64,000 bases of DNA from the NCBI GenBank assembly GCA_037143795.1, contig JBAWXZ010000006.1:1-64000 (forward strand). The letters run 5' to 3'. The notes beneath the pieces were generated by a model. That model did no database searches. It was not told the DNA's origin and saw only the letters and a list, made by a program, of their open reading frames with translations. This document shows, in pieces, positions 17,961 to 27,304 of this stretch (positions within the stretch are counted from its first letter, which is position 1; every line of letters begins with the position of its first letter). The position numbers and the translations under genes are program-made. The DNA comes from Firm-13 sp037143795. Lineage in GTDB: Bacteria > Bacillota > Clostridia > Saccharofermentanales > Saccharofermentanaceae.

Positions 17961-18920
17961 ATGAAAACATATTATGTCGGTGTCGATGTAGGCGGAACCA
18001 AAACAGCATTCGGATTATTTGATGAAAATCATGAAATTATCACGCGGTATGAACAGCCGACTATCACGGACGGAAGCTGCGAAGATATATGTCAGGCTGT
18101 CGCGGATGGAATATTCAAGCTGACCGGAAGCAGCGGCCTTTCCATTTCAGATATCGCGGGGGTTGGCCTGGCATTCCCGTCTTTTATTAATTTCGAGACC
18201 GGACGGATTATCTGTACATCCAATATTTGTAATCTAAAGGAATTCGATGCGCGCGATTTCTTTTCGGCAAAGCTCGGTGTCAGGGTTGCGCTGGATAATG
18301 ATTCCCATGCCGCAGCAATCGCCGAGCATCGGTTTGGCGCAGGAAGAGGATTTAAAGATATGCTGTACTGCGCGGTCAGTACAGGAATTGCCAACGGAAT
18401 TATCATCAACAACAACCTTTTCCGTGGAAGCTACGGGGCAGCCGGGGAAACCGGACATATGCTCATTACACCTGATGAAGGCGTGACCTGCGGCTGCGGC
18501 AACAGGGGATGTTTTATGTCACACACATCGGGATCGATGATTGTCCGGCATATCAGGCAATGGCTTGCCGAAGGAGAAACAAGTTCCATGGTAGGGATGG
18601 CCGGCGGAGACCCGTCAGCCATAAACGGGAAAATCCTTCAGGCTGCTGCGGAAGCAGGAGATCCGATGGCTCTGAGGGCAATTGAAAAAATGGCTTACTA
18701 TCTCGGTGTCTGGACATTTAATCTTTATCAGGCATTTAATATTAACTGCTATGTTTTTGGCGGAGGACTGGTCAAAATGGGAGACCTGCTTTTTGACAGG
18801 GTCCGTTATCACTTCGATCGATTCAATGTATCATCAGCAAACAATCCCGTCTATTTCAAATATGCAGAACTCGGGCGTGATTTTGGGATTATAGGTGCTG
18901 AACAGCTGCTGTTTGAGTGA
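17961..18920 (+). CDS. ROK family sugar kinase
   Basis: The 319-residue protein has the phosphate-binding motif VGVDVGGTKTAFGLFDE at its start, the catalytic-region LDNDSHAAAIAEHRFGAG (Asp112 in DND as probable base) and the ROK zinc motif CGCGNRGC near residue 175. The usual Glu after the last zinc Cys (G-C-x-E) is replaced (GCFMS), which may alter substrate choice. ROK kinases phosphorylate hexoses or amino sugars with ATP. Its place in the GRE operon suggests that it phosphorylates the substrate or a product. RBS AAGGAG. Confidence 0.88.
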   Translation: MKTYYVGVDVGGTKTAFGLFDENHEIITRYEQPTITDGSCEDICQAVADGIFKLTGSSGLSISDIAGVGLAFPSFINFETGRIICTSNICNLKEFDARDFFSAKLGVRVALDNDSHAAAIAEHRFGAGRGFKDMLYCAVSTGIANGIIINNNLFRGSYGAAGETGHMLITPDEGVTCGCGNRGCFMSHTSGSMIVRHIRQWLAEGETSSMVGMAGGDPSAINGKILQAAAEAGDPMALRAIEKMAYYLGVWTFNLYQAFNINCYVFGGGLVKMGDLLFDRVRYHFDRFNVSSANNPVYFKYAELGRDFGIIGAEQLLFE

Positions 18921-19033
18921 TTCCTTACATTTAGCCGGCAGAAATATATTCGCACCCGGATATCCGCCGGGTATTGATTCAAGTATTCAGTATTATGAAC
19001 ATCCAAATACAAATGAAAATATGAGGTGAAAAA

Positions 19034-19849
19034 ATGGCTAAGAGTTTTCCAGTAGTTTGCAGTTCCATTGCCGGTTCGATCGGCGGCATGGGTGTCGCCA
19101 TGCATAATGCGGCCTTTGCACATCTCGGCATGAAGTATGTGTACGTATCATTTGAACCTGATAATCTGCAGCAGGCTGTCCAGTCGGTGCGTAATCTCGG
19201 GTTCCGCGGAATGGGTGTAACGATGCCATACAAGCTCGATGTCATCCAGTATCTCGATAAACTTGACGCTTCCGCCAAAGAAATCGGTGCGGTCAATACG
19301 ATCGTGAATGATGATGGCATCCTGACCGGATATAACACCGATTATATGGGGGCGATTACGGCCCTGGAAAAAGTAACGGATCTCAAGGACCGCAAAATAG
19401 CGATTATAGGCGCAGGCGGCGCAGGGAAAGCGGTGACGTGGGGTCTCAAAAAATATACGTCAAATATTACAATTTACAATATTTTTGAAGATGAAGGGCG
19501 GGCAGCTGCCGACAAGTTCGGCGTTGCCTATGCAGGTGTGCCGGACCTTCTTGATGCCGATACGGATTATGATATATTGGTCAACTGCACATCGGTAGGA
19601 TTTAAAACCGAGGAGACCATTCTGACCAGGGACCGGTTCAGACCCGGCAGCATTGTACTCGATGCTGTTTTCATACCAATCGAAACAACCTTTGTTAAGG
19701 AAGCCCGGGTAGCCGGCTGTACCGCCATTGAAGGATACAAAATGCTGCTGTATCAGGCATGCGGACAGTTTGAATTGTATACAGGAGTCCCGGCTCCTTT
19801 TGCTGTTATGGAAAAAGCTATGATTGATTACGTGCAGGACAAAAAATAA
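19034..19849 (+). CDS. shikimate-dehydrogenase-like NAD(P) oxidoreductase
   Basis: The 271 residues cover the complete AroE/YdiB fold. The catalytic Lys67 (GVTMPYK), Asn88 (GAVNTI) and Asp103 (YNTDYMG) are kept, as are the nucleotide loop GAGGAGKAV near 127 and YQACGQFELYTG near the C-terminus. The N-terminal substrate clamp, normally S-x-S in a GxPIxHSxSP motif, reads IAGSIGGMG, so the carboxylate-binding second Ser is missing. The enzyme probably oxidises a related polyol ring or other substrate rather than serving aromatic biosynthesis. It sits in the GRE operon, directly before GRE 3. Confidence 0.85.
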   Translation: MAKSFPVVCSSIAGSIGGMGVAMHNAAFAHLGMKYVYVSFEPDNLQQAVQSVRNLGFRGMGVTMPYKLDVIQYLDKLDASAKEIGAVNTIVNDDGILTGYNTDYMGAITALEKVTDLKDRKIAIIGAGGAGKAVTWGLKKYTSNITIYNIFEDEGRAAADKFGVAYAGVPDLLDADTDYDILVNCTSVGFKTEETILTRDRFRPGSIVLDAVFIPIETTFVKEARVAGCTAIEGYKMLLYQACGQFELYTGVPAPFAVMEKAMIDYVQDKK

Positions 19850-19868
19850 TCAGGCGGAGGATAATAAT

Positions 19869-22229
19869 ATGGGAAATATCTCCATCCTTGATATGCCGGA
19901 AAGAATAAAGGCACTGCAAAAAATGATGATGGATGAACCGCGGTATATGTCATTGGAGCAGGCGCATCTGATAACGGAAGTATACCGGTCCAATCCTGAT
20001 CTGCCGGTCATTATGAAGCGCGCCCTGTCCCTTAGAAGCGCCCTGGAAAACATGGAAATCGGGATATCGGACGAAGAACTGATCGTAGGGAACCGGACAA
20101 AAGGTGTCCGCAGCGGCGTTGTGTTTCCGGAATCGGGCATTTCCTGGATCGATAAGGAACTCGAGACCCTGCCGACCCGTCCGCAGGATAAATTCAACGT
20201 ACATCCGCAGGATAGGATTGAGTTCCGGGAGAATATATACCCTTTCTGGAAGGGGCAATCCCTGGAAGATAAGGTGTCACAGGCGATCGGTCCGGAAGTT
20301 GACCGGATTGCCAAAGTGGCTAAGGTCAACCAGAAAGATCACGCCCAGGGACATATCTGTCCGGATACGGAGAAGTGGCTTGCCCTGGGTCCTTGCGGCA
20401 TCCGAAAGGAAGCGGAAAATCGGCTGGCATCCGCCCGGGGGGAAGCACGGGATTTCTATCAGGCAACAATTGAAGTGCTTGACGGGGCGTGCCGGTTCAT
20501 GGAGCGCTATGCCGTCCTCGCTGCGGAAAAAGCCGGAAGGCAGCCGGCAGCCGGTTACAAATCCGACCTGCTGGAGGTCTCGCGCATCTGCCGCAAATTA
20601 TCTGTCCAGGCGCCGGAGTCTTTCCACGAAGCGGTTCAGTCGCTCTGGTTTCTCTACGTCATCCTGCATATGGAATCGAATGCCTCCTCCTTTTCGCCGG
20701 GGCGCATGGATCAGTACCTGTATCCATACTATAAAGGGGATCGGGAAAAAGGTCTAATCGACGACGCGCGTGCCCTGGAAATCACGGAGTGCTTGTGGCT
20801 GAAATTCAACCAGATTGTCTATCTGCGCAATTCCCACAGCGCCAGGTATTTTGCCGGGTTTCCGATAGGCTTTAACATTGCCATCGGCGGCCAGCTGGCC
20901 GATGGGAGTGATGCATCCAACGAATTGTCTTATCTGTGCCTGAAAGCCCAGGAGCATATCGGGCTGCCGCAGCCGAACCTGTCGGCCAGGCTCTACAAAA
21001 ATTCCCCGGATGCCTTTATCCGGCAATGTGTCCGGGTCATTGCCAGGGGCAGCGGAATGCCGCAGTGTTTCAACGATGAGGCGATCATTCCGGCCCTGGA
21101 GAATCAGGGTATTGATGCGGAAGATGCCGTCAATTACGCGATTGTCGGATGTGTCGAACTGACAACGCACGGCAACAACCTCGGTTGGAGCGATGCGGCG
21201 ATGTTCAACCAGAGCAAGGTCCTCGAGCTGACGCTCAATAACGGCATCTGCCTGCTGACCGGTGACCGGCTCGGCCTCGATCTGGGCAATATGACGACGT
21301 ATAAGACCTATGAGGAACTGGAAGCGGCCTTTGCGCGCCAGATGGAATATTTTATTGACAGGATGATTCTCTGCTGTGAGGTGGTCGAGAAAATCCATAT
21401 GGAAGTCCTGCCGTCACCCTTCCTGTCGACGGTAATCAATAACTGCCTCGAAAAGGGCATGGATGTCACCGCGGGCGGTGCCCATTACAACCTTTCCGGG
21501 ATACAGATCATCCAGGGCGCGAATATAGCCGACAGTCTGGCAGCCATCAAAAAACTGGTTTACGAAGAAAAACGCATTACGCCTTCGCGCTTGCTGGCCG
21601 GCCTTCGGAATAATTTCCGGGAAGATGAAGCCCTGCGCCTGACACTGCTCAACCATGCGCCGAAATATGGCAATGATATCAGGTGGGTCGATGAAATTGC
21701 ACACAAATGGATCCGCCATTTTAATGAGTATTTGAAGAAATATACCAATATCCGCGGCGGACAGTACCATACGGGACTGTACACCGTGTCCGCCCATGTC
21801 CCGATGGGGCAGAACGTCGGTGCCTCGCCGGACGGGCGGCTTTCGCGCGAACCCCTTGCCGACGGGGGCATGTCCCCGGTTTACGGACGGGATATCAGCG
21901 GCCCGACTGCCGTCCTGAAGTCCGTATCCAGAATAGACTCCCTGCTGGGAAGCAACGGGACCCTACTTAACATGAAGTTTCTCCCGGAATTTTTCAACGA
22001 GTCCGGAATAGACAAATTTGTTATGTTCCTTAGGACCTTCGTGGCATTAAAGATACCCCATATCCAGTTCAATGTCATTTCCAGGGAAGACCTGATAGCT
22101 GCCCAGAAGGATCCGGAAAAATACAGGGGCCTGACGGTGCGGGTTGCCGGGTATACCGCATACTTTACGGAATTGGCCGGTGACCTGCAGAACGAAATCA
22201 TTGCCCGCACCAGCTACGGTGACATCTGA
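19869..22229 (+). CDS. glycyl radical enzyme 3
   Basis: This 786-residue GRE starts at ATG 19869, eight bases after GGCGGAGG; an upstream in-frame start would overlap the previous gene. Thiyl Cys428 and Glu430 (VGCVELTT), Asp442 (Cys+14) and radical Gly761 (RVAGYTAYF) are present. The substrate loop ESNASSFSPGRMDQY lacks the dehydratase His, as in GRE 1. Shared blocks with GRE 1, such as R-x-Q-D-x-F near residue 105 and YF(A/G)GFP near 327, place the two in one subfamily apart from GRE 2. The activase gene overlaps its stop codon. Confidence 0.9.
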   Translation: MGNISILDMPERIKALQKMMMDEPRYMSLEQAHLITEVYRSNPDLPVIMKRALSLRSALENMEIGISDEELIVGNRTKGVRSGVVFPESGISWIDKELETLPTRPQDKFNVHPQDRIEFRENIYPFWKGQSLEDKVSQAIGPEVDRIAKVAKVNQKDHAQGHICPDTEKWLALGPCGIRKEAENRLASARGEARDFYQATIEVLDGACRFMERYAVLAAEKAGRQPAAGYKSDLLEVSRICRKLSVQAPESFHEAVQSLWFLYVILHMESNASSFSPGRMDQYLYPYYKGDREKGLIDDARALEITECLWLKFNQIVYLRNSHSARYFAGFPIGFNIAIGGQLADGSDASNELSYLCLKAQEHIGLPQPNLSARLYKNSPDAFIRQCVRVIARGSGMPQCFNDEAIIPALENQGIDAEDAVNYAIVGCVELTTHGNNLGWSDAAMFNQSKVLELTLNNGICLLTGDRLGLDLGNMTTYKTYEELEAAFARQMEYFIDRMILCCEVVEKIHMEVLPSPFLSTVINNCLEKGMDVTAGGAHYNLSGIQIIQGANIADSLAAIKKLVYEEKRITPSRLLAGLRNNFREDEALRLTLLNHAPKYGNDIRWVDEIAHKWIRHFNEYLKKYTNIRGGQYHTGLYTVSAHVPMGQNVGASPDGRLSREPLADGGMSPVYGRDISGPTAVLKSVSRIDSLLGSNGTLLNMKFLPEFFNESGIDKFVMFLRTFVALKIPHIQFNVISREDLIAAQKDPEKYRGLTVRVAGYTAYFTELAGDLQNEIIARTSYGDI

Positions 22230-23203
22230 TGGAATCCGGGAATCGAGCTGTGCAGGCGGGGGGGTACCGGACACCGGATTACAGCCGGAAGGGACTTGTT
22301 TTTGATATCCGCCGCTTTTCCACGCATGACGGCCCGGGTATCCGGACATCGGTCTTTCTGAAGGGATGCCCTTTAAGGTGCCGCTGGTGCCAGAATCCGG
22401 AAGGCCTGAGCCTCGAAAAGAAACTCTTCTATTTTGAAGACCGGTGCATTGGCTGCGGAACCTGCGTTGAGGCATGTCCGGTACAGGCGATCACCCTGCC
22501 GGGCACGCACATTGTAATCGACCGGGAAACCTGTAATCTGTGCGGAAAATGCGTGGACGCCTGTCCTCCTATGGCGCTTGGCTTCGACTCGCACTGGATG
22601 ACTGTGCGCGAGGTGATGGATGAGGTTTTGAAAGACTGGGATTTCTACCGCGAATCCGGCGGACTGACCCTTTCCGGCGGAGATCCGTTTGTCCAGGGCG
22701 AATTCAGCCTGGAGATCCTCAGGGCTGCCAAACTGGCCGGCATTCACACAGCCATCGAAACCAGCCTCTTTACCGACAGGGAAACGCTGGCCGGTTTCCT
22801 TCCGTATCTGGATTTGGTGATCGCGGACTTCAAAATCTTCGACCCTGCGCTGCACCTTGCCGCTACCGGGCAGGATAATACGGTCATCCGGGATAATTTC
22901 AAATTTTTGTTTGCACAGGCGGCGGAACAGCACAAACCTGAAATACTGGTGCGCATTCCCCTGATTCCTGAATATACTGCAGACAGGCATAATTTAACGG
23001 CTGCTGCCGGCTTCCTGCTGGCGCTTGCTCCGGGGGTTCACATGGAACTGCTCAACTACAACCCGCTCGCGCAAAACAAGTATGTGCGCCTTGCCCTGCC
23101 TTTTTTGTATGCGCAGAATCCGCGCATGTACACGGAAGAGGAAATGTCGGGCTTTAGACGGATCCTTCAAGACGCAGGTGTTGTCAACATTGTCACAGGA
23201 TAG
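22229..23203 (+). CDS. glycyl radical enzyme activase (radical SAM), partner of GRE 3
   Basis: The 324-residue protein has FDIRRFSTHDGPGIRTSVF and the radical SAM motif GCPLRCRWC, then two ferredoxin clusters (CIGCGTCVEACP and CNLCGKCVDACP) and the glycine-rich SAM-binding GGLTLSGGDP. The start overlaps the GRE 3 stop by one base (TGATG), so translation is coupled. It should install the radical on GRE 3 and perhaps on GRE 2. It is the last gene of the operon. Confidence 0.9.
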   Translation: MESGNRAVQAGGYRTPDYSRKGLVFDIRRFSTHDGPGIRTSVFLKGCPLRCRWCQNPEGLSLEKKLFYFEDRCIGCGTCVEACPVQAITLPGTHIVIDRETCNLCGKCVDACPPMALGFDSHWMTVREVMDEVLKDWDFYRESGGLTLSGGDPFVQGEFSLEILRAAKLAGIHTAIETSLFTDRETLAGFLPYLDLVIADFKIFDPALHLAATGQDNTVIRDNFKFLFAQAAEQHKPEILVRIPLIPEYTADRHNLTAAAGFLLALAPGVHMELLNYNPLAQNKYVRLALPFLYAQNPRMYTEEEMSGFRRILQDAGVVNIVTG

Positions 23204-23259
23204 ACTATTACTTTTTTTGCCTGCAGTATAAAGCAATCTCTCCTTCGCATGCTGCAGAC

Positions 23260-23310
23260 GTAAAACCGCCTCTTCCGTAGTCATCAAACTGCAGAAGAGG
23301 CGGTTTTTAC
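23260..23310. terminator. bidirectional terminator between GRE operon and DeoR gene
   Basis: GTAAAACCGCCTCTTC (23260-23275) pairs with 23294-23310 (one extra T). T-runs exist on both strands, fitting the convergent genes on either side. Confidence 0.85.
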
Positions 23311-23347
23311 ATATAAAGAGGATTTGGTATTGATAGTATGATTTACA

Positions 23348-24091
23348 TCAGACGGTAATGAGTTCGACACCGTTCTTTTTAAGCGCTTCCCTTGCAGCAT
23401 CAGGTATTCCTTCGTCGGTAATAACATGACTGACTTCAGAGAGGGACAGCTGCTGGGAGACACCCCGCTGGCTGAACTTGCTTGAGTCGGTAAGAATGAT
23501 GCTGTGCTCGGCACGTTTGGCCATAGCTGCAACGACTTCGGCACGCGACAGATTTACACAGGTAAATCCGGATTTTTCAGAATACCCGTCTGTGCCGATA
23601 AATAATTTGTCGACAAAAAAAGATTGCAGCGACTGGCAGGTGAGCGGTCCTACACAGACCTCGGAAGACGGCTGATAGTTGCCTCCGAGCAGTACAATGT
23701 TGACTCTTGGAACCTCACGGATAAAATTTGCGATAAAACAAGAATTAGTAATAATTGTGACATCCTTTGTCTCGCTCAGCTTCTTGGCCAGAAGTGCATT
23801 GGTTGAACCGGACTCGATAAGAATTGTCTCTCCCGAATTGACCATCTGGGCGGCCCTCTCGGCAATGCGAAGCTTTATCTCATAATTTACATTCAATCTT
23901 GCGGAGATAAATTCGTTGGAGGTTGAAGAGGCTCCTCCATGAACGCGCTTGAGAAGGTTTTCGTTCTGGAGAGCCTTCAGGTCATTCCTGATAGTTACCT
24001 GGGAAACGTGATATTTTTCCGCGAGTTCAGCAACGCTGATCCGCTCATTTGTTGAAAAATCATTGATTATCTGCATTCTGCGTTCAATCAT
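23348..24091 (-). CDS. DeoR family transcriptional regulator 1
   Basis: The 247-residue regulator has an N-terminal winged helix (SVAELAEKYHVSQVTIRNDLKAL) and a C-terminal sugar-phosphate sensor domain (ILIESGSTNALLAKKL, then GTDGYSEKSGFT). I choose ATG 24091 because AGAGGA lies seven bases before it. It is about 68% identical over its length to the regulator at 29280-30038. DeoR proteins usually repress sugar operons and release DNA when a sugar phosphate binds. It lies between the GRE operon and the ABC transporter operon and probably controls one or both. Confidence 0.92.
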   Translation of the reverse strand: MIERRMQIINDFSTNERISVAELAEKYHVSQVTIRNDLKALQNENLLKRVHGGASSTSNEFISARLNVNYEIKLRIAERAAQMVNSGETILIESGSTNALLAKKLSETKDVTIITNSCFIANFIREVPRVNIVLLGGNYQPSSEVCVGPLTCQSLQSFFVDKLFIGTDGYSEKSGFTCVNLSRAEVVAAMAKRAEHSIILTDSSKFSQRGVSQQLSLSEVSHVITDEGIPDAAREALKKNGVELITV

Positions 24092-24137
24092 AAAGGTATC
24101 CTCTTTTTCTGATTGATAATTCAATTATATTAATTTC

Positions 24138-24186
24138 AGTCTAATATAGCATCCATGTCCTGTCAATGGAGCGTTTCAAACGAAAA
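24138..24186 (-). promoter_or_regulatory. promoter of DeoR 1 with upstream CGTTTCAAACG palindrome
   Basis: On the minus strand, TTGACA (24166-24161), a 17-base spacer and TAGACT (24143-24138). Just upstream, 24172-24182 reads CGTTTCAAACG, a palindrome around one central C. It resembles the TTCAAACGAAA near 32020. It may be an autoregulatory site. Confidence 0.5.
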
Positions 24187-24296
24187 TGGATGAAGTTGCT
24201 ATTGAAATAAGACGCTGTGTGCAGGATTCGCCGCAGCTGCAGCGCGGTACCGTGGCATAATAACCGGTCATATTGATTTCTTCCTGGACTGTTCCG

Positions 24297-24462
24297 TCAT
24301 TTGAAATCTTCGAACGAAAGATTAATGTTAAATAAACGAAAGGTAGTTTCGCAGGCCTGTATTCCTGATGTTCCTGCATATATCAAAAGAATCGAGAAAA
24401 ATCGAAATGTAATTGTGCAATATGCACATAATTCAAGCGAATAATTGTCTGAATAGTATAAT
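24297..24462 (+). promoter_or_regulatory. regulatory region of the ABC transporter operon
   Basis: The gene-free stretch 24187-24652 holds several TTTC/GAAA repeats (TTCG-AA-CGAA at 24310-24319; CGAAA with TTTCG at 24337-24351), the inverted repeat TGTGCA-ATA-TGCACA (24414-24428) and a consensus -10 box TATAAT (24457-24462) without a good -35 box. The missing -35 with a palindrome close upstream suggests activator-dependent transcription. The spacing to the ATG at 24653 leaves a leader of about 185 bases without obvious structure. Confidence 0.45.
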
Positions 24463-24652
24463 TTGCTCTTTTTATCACAATTAAACAAACTTCCTATTGA
24501 AAGTGCAAAGTGTTTCGTATAAAATTCAAAGAGTAAAGAGAGCAGTGGAAATTATTTTGAAACACTACATGAGAGGAGATGTCGGGTTAGTTTTAAAAAG
24601 CGAACGTATCGGAATGAATGCAGGAAAAGATGTATTTAAAAGGAGTAAAAAA

Positions 24653-25696
24653 ATGAACAAAAGTTTTAAAAGAATCATAACCTTACTCTTGGCTTCCATT
24701 ATGATTACTGGTGCTGCCGGATGTAATTCACAGGCCGTTACCACTACTGCCGCTGCAACTGCCGGAGCTACTACAGCCGCTGTTGATGCCACCACTGCCG
24801 CTGCCGGCGCAACAACAGCCGCTTCCGGTGAGCTGATCAAAGTCGCTTTCATCTGTGCCGACATGGCAAATCCATCCCAGTCTTACTCATCTAAGGAGTT
24901 CCAGAAATATGGTAAGGATTATGGATTTGATGTTACTGTCCTCGACGCCAAAGGCGACGTGCAGAATGAGTCTACTTTGGTCACCAACAGCATTGCACAG
25001 GGCATGAAGGCGATCTTCCTCAACCCGAACGATATCAAAGCAATTGTACCCAGCATTATGCAGGCTAAGGAAGCCGGCATTGTTGTCGGCATGTTCTCAT
25101 CTGATCTTGCAGCGGAATCACAGCAATACCGTGACTTCTTCGTAGGCGTCAACGATACTATGGCCGGTGAAGCGGCAGGCAAGGCTTTCATCGATAAGTT
25201 TCCCGACGGAGCAAAAATTGTAGAAATCGGCGGACAGGCAGGCCATGACGCCCAGATCAAACGTCATGACGGCTTCGCAAAAGCAATCGCCGGATCAAAA
25301 ATTGAAGTCATCGACTTCCAGGTCCCTCAGCAATGGGATACTGCTCAGGCAATGGCCATTATGGAAGACATGATCACCAAAGAAGGCGACCAGATCCAAG
25401 GCGTTTTCTGTCACTGGGATAATGGCGTTACCGGCGTTATTGAAGCTTTGAAGGCTGCAAATATGCTTGAAGGAATGTTCATTGTCGGCGTCGACGGCAA
25501 CAAGAATGGTTTTGCCCAGGTTAAGGCAGGCGAACAGTCTGTTTCGATCGCACAGAACTTCACCACCATGACTAAAGAGGCTCTGCAGCTTGCCCGTGAT
25601 GTAATTGATGGAAAGACAGTTGAGAAAATCAACTTTATTCCTCTTGATGTTGTTACAAAAGACAATATCGACACTTTCCAGACACCTGAGTGGTAA
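24653..25696 (+). CDS. sugar ABC transporter substrate-binding lipoprotein (RbsB-like)
   Basis: The 347-residue protein has a lipoprotein signal with lipobox GAAGC and a long Ala/Thr linker. The periplasmic-binding-protein fold of cluster B follows (ribose, galactose and polyol binders), for example SIAQGMKAIFLNPND and VFCHWDNGVTGVIEAL. ATG 24653 is seven bases after AAAAGGAG; an upstream in-frame ATG at 24497 would add an unlikely basic extension. It delivers the substrate to the RbsA/RbsC-like genes downstream. A strong hairpin without T-run follows the gene. Confidence 0.9.
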   Translation: MNKSFKRIITLLLASIMITGAAGCNSQAVTTTAAATAGATTAAVDATTAAAGATTAASGELIKVAFICADMANPSQSYSSKEFQKYGKDYGFDVTVLDAKGDVQNESTLVTNSIAQGMKAIFLNPNDIKAIVPSIMQAKEAGIVVGMFSSDLAAESQQYRDFFVGVNDTMAGEAAGKAFIDKFPDGAKIVEIGGQAGHDAQIKRHDGFAKAIAGSKIEVIDFQVPQQWDTAQAMAIMEDMITKEGDQIQGVFCHWDNGVTGVIEALKAANMLEGMFIVGVDGNKNGFAQVKAGEQSVSIAQNFTTMTKEALQLARDVIDGKTVEKINFIPLDVVTKDNIDTFQTPEW

Positions 25697-25720
25697 TACA
25701 TAAATAGCGGATTATCATAT

Positions 25721-25754
25721 GGGGCTCGCTCCGGACAATATCCGGAGCGGGTTC
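25721..25754 (+). other. mRNA hairpin after the binding-protein gene
   Basis: CGCTCCGGA (25727-25735) pairs perfectly with TCCGGAGCG (25741-25749), with wobble extension. No T-run follows. Such structures often protect the upstream mRNA so that more binding protein is made than membrane parts. Confidence 0.6.
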
Positions 25755-25786
25755 TGATAATGTAAACTTGAAAAGAGGCTGATGAA

Positions 25787-27304
25787 ATGGCAATTACATC
25801 TGAAGAAATCCTTTCGGTCAAGGAAATATGTAAAACATTCCCTGGTGTCAAGGCGCTTGATAAGGTATCTTTCTCAGTCAGGCGCGGTACGGTTCATGGC
25901 CTGGTGGGTGAAAACGGTGCTGGAAAATCCACCCTTATGAAAATCTTATCAGGTGTTTACCCGAAAGATTCGGGAACGATCATTTTTGATGGTGAAAAAA
26001 TTGAAAGCACTACACCGATCAAGTCCATGAACAGCGGACTTGCGATCATATACCAGGAACTCAACCTGGTCAATCAGCTGAGCGTCGGGGAGAATATTTT
26101 CCTTGGAAGGTTCAGCAAGATGGGCAAAATGAACGGTATCCATGCTAAGGCGAGGGTTCTGCTCGACAGTATCGACTGTAAGATCGACACGCACAAATTA
26201 GTCGACGAGCTAAGTGTCTCTGAAAAACAAATGGTAGAAATTGCCAAGGCTTTATCCTTCCAGTCAAAATTGATTATCATGGATGAGCCAAGCAGCAGTC
26301 TGACCTGTGACGAGATGAAGGAACTGACAAAAATTATCCGTCAACTCAAAAATCAGGGAATTTCCATTATCTATATAAGCCACAAACTCGACGAAATCTT
26401 TGATTTCTGTGATATTGTAACGATTATGCGTGATGGTAAAATCATTGATACCAAACCGACTACTGAACTGACGCGGGGCGAAATGATTACCGATATGGTA
26501 GGACGTACCATTGAAAATGAATATCCTGCCCGTCCGCAGAATGTCGGCAAAACACTTATGGAAGTTAAATCCATTAATACCCGGAAGCTTCATGACATAT
26601 CCTTTGAAGTCAAAAAGGGAGAGATCCTGGGCCTGGTAGGACTCGTCGGTGCCGGCAGAACTGAGATTGTCCGGGCGATATTCGGTGCGGACAAGGCCAG
26701 GGGTCACGTTGTTAAAATTGACGGAAAGACTGTCAAAATCAGGAAGCCGGTTGATGCCATCAAGGCAGGATTAGGATTTATTTCTGAAGACCGCAAACTC
26801 CAGGGTCTTGTACTGCCGTTTTCGGTTGAGCAGAATATCTCCATGGGCAACCTTGATAAAATAACAAGACACGGCGTATTGATAAAAGCGGCCGAAAGGA
26901 AAATCGCGGATAAATACGTCAGGGCACTGTCAATTAAAACTCCCTCCATAAAGACCAAAGTCCTGAGTCTTTCAGGCGGCAATCAGCAGAAATGTATTAT
27001 CGGCCGTTGGCTGGAAACAGGACCCCGTGTATTTATAATGGACGAACCGACACGAGGAATCGATGTTGGAGCCAAATATGAAATATATTTACTGATGAAG
27101 GAAATCGCTGAGCAGGAAGGGGCTATCATTCTGATCTCTTCCGAGCTTCCGGAAGTATTGAGTATGAGCAATCGCGTTCTGACGATTTTTGAAGGCCGCA
27201 TTACCGGTGAATTTGATCCCCGGACAGTTAGCGCTGACCAAGTCATGGAGAGTGCTCTTGGGCTTTGCAGTTTGGAGGTACATGAACGTGAACAAGAAAT
27301 TTGA
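25787..27304 (+). CDS. sugar ABC transporter ATP-binding protein (RbsA-like)
   Basis: The 505-residue protein has two ABC domains. The first has Walker A GENGAGKST, signature LSVSEKQ and Walker B LIIMDEPSSSL. The second has a degenerate Walker A (GLVGAGRTE), as usual in RbsA/MglA, with signature LSGGNQQK and FIMDEPTRGID. It powers import by the permeases that follow. RBS AAGAGG. The next gene begins inside its end. Confidence 0.93.
   Translation: MAITSEEILSVKEICKTFPGVKALDKVSFSVRRGTVHGLVGENGAGKSTLMKILSGVYPKDSGTIIFDGEKIESTTPIKSMNSGLAIIYQELNLVNQLSVGENIFLGRFSKMGKMNGIHAKARVLLDSIDCKIDTHKLVDELSVSEKQMVEIAKALSFQSKLIIMDEPSSSLTCDEMKELTKIIRQLKNQGISIIYISHKLDEIFDFCDIVTIMRDGKIIDTKPTTELTRGEMITDMVGRTIENEYPARPQNVGKTLMEVKSINTRKLHDISFEVKKGEILGLVGLVGAGRTEIVRAIFGADKARGHVVKIDGKTVKIRKPVDAIKAGLGFISEDRKLQGLVLPFSVEQNISMGNLDKITRHGVLIKAAERKIADKYVRALSIKTPSIKTKVLSLSGGNQQKCIIGRWLETGPRVFIMDEPTRGIDVGAKYEIYLLMKEIAEQEGAIILISSELPEVLSMSNRVLTIFEGRITGEFDPRTVSADQVMESALGLCSLEVHEREQEI

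Noticed and set aside
24497..24652. Longer N-terminus for the first binding protein
   Set aside because: The extension is basic, lacks an RBS and would put the signal peptide in the middle; ATG 24653 has a good RBS.
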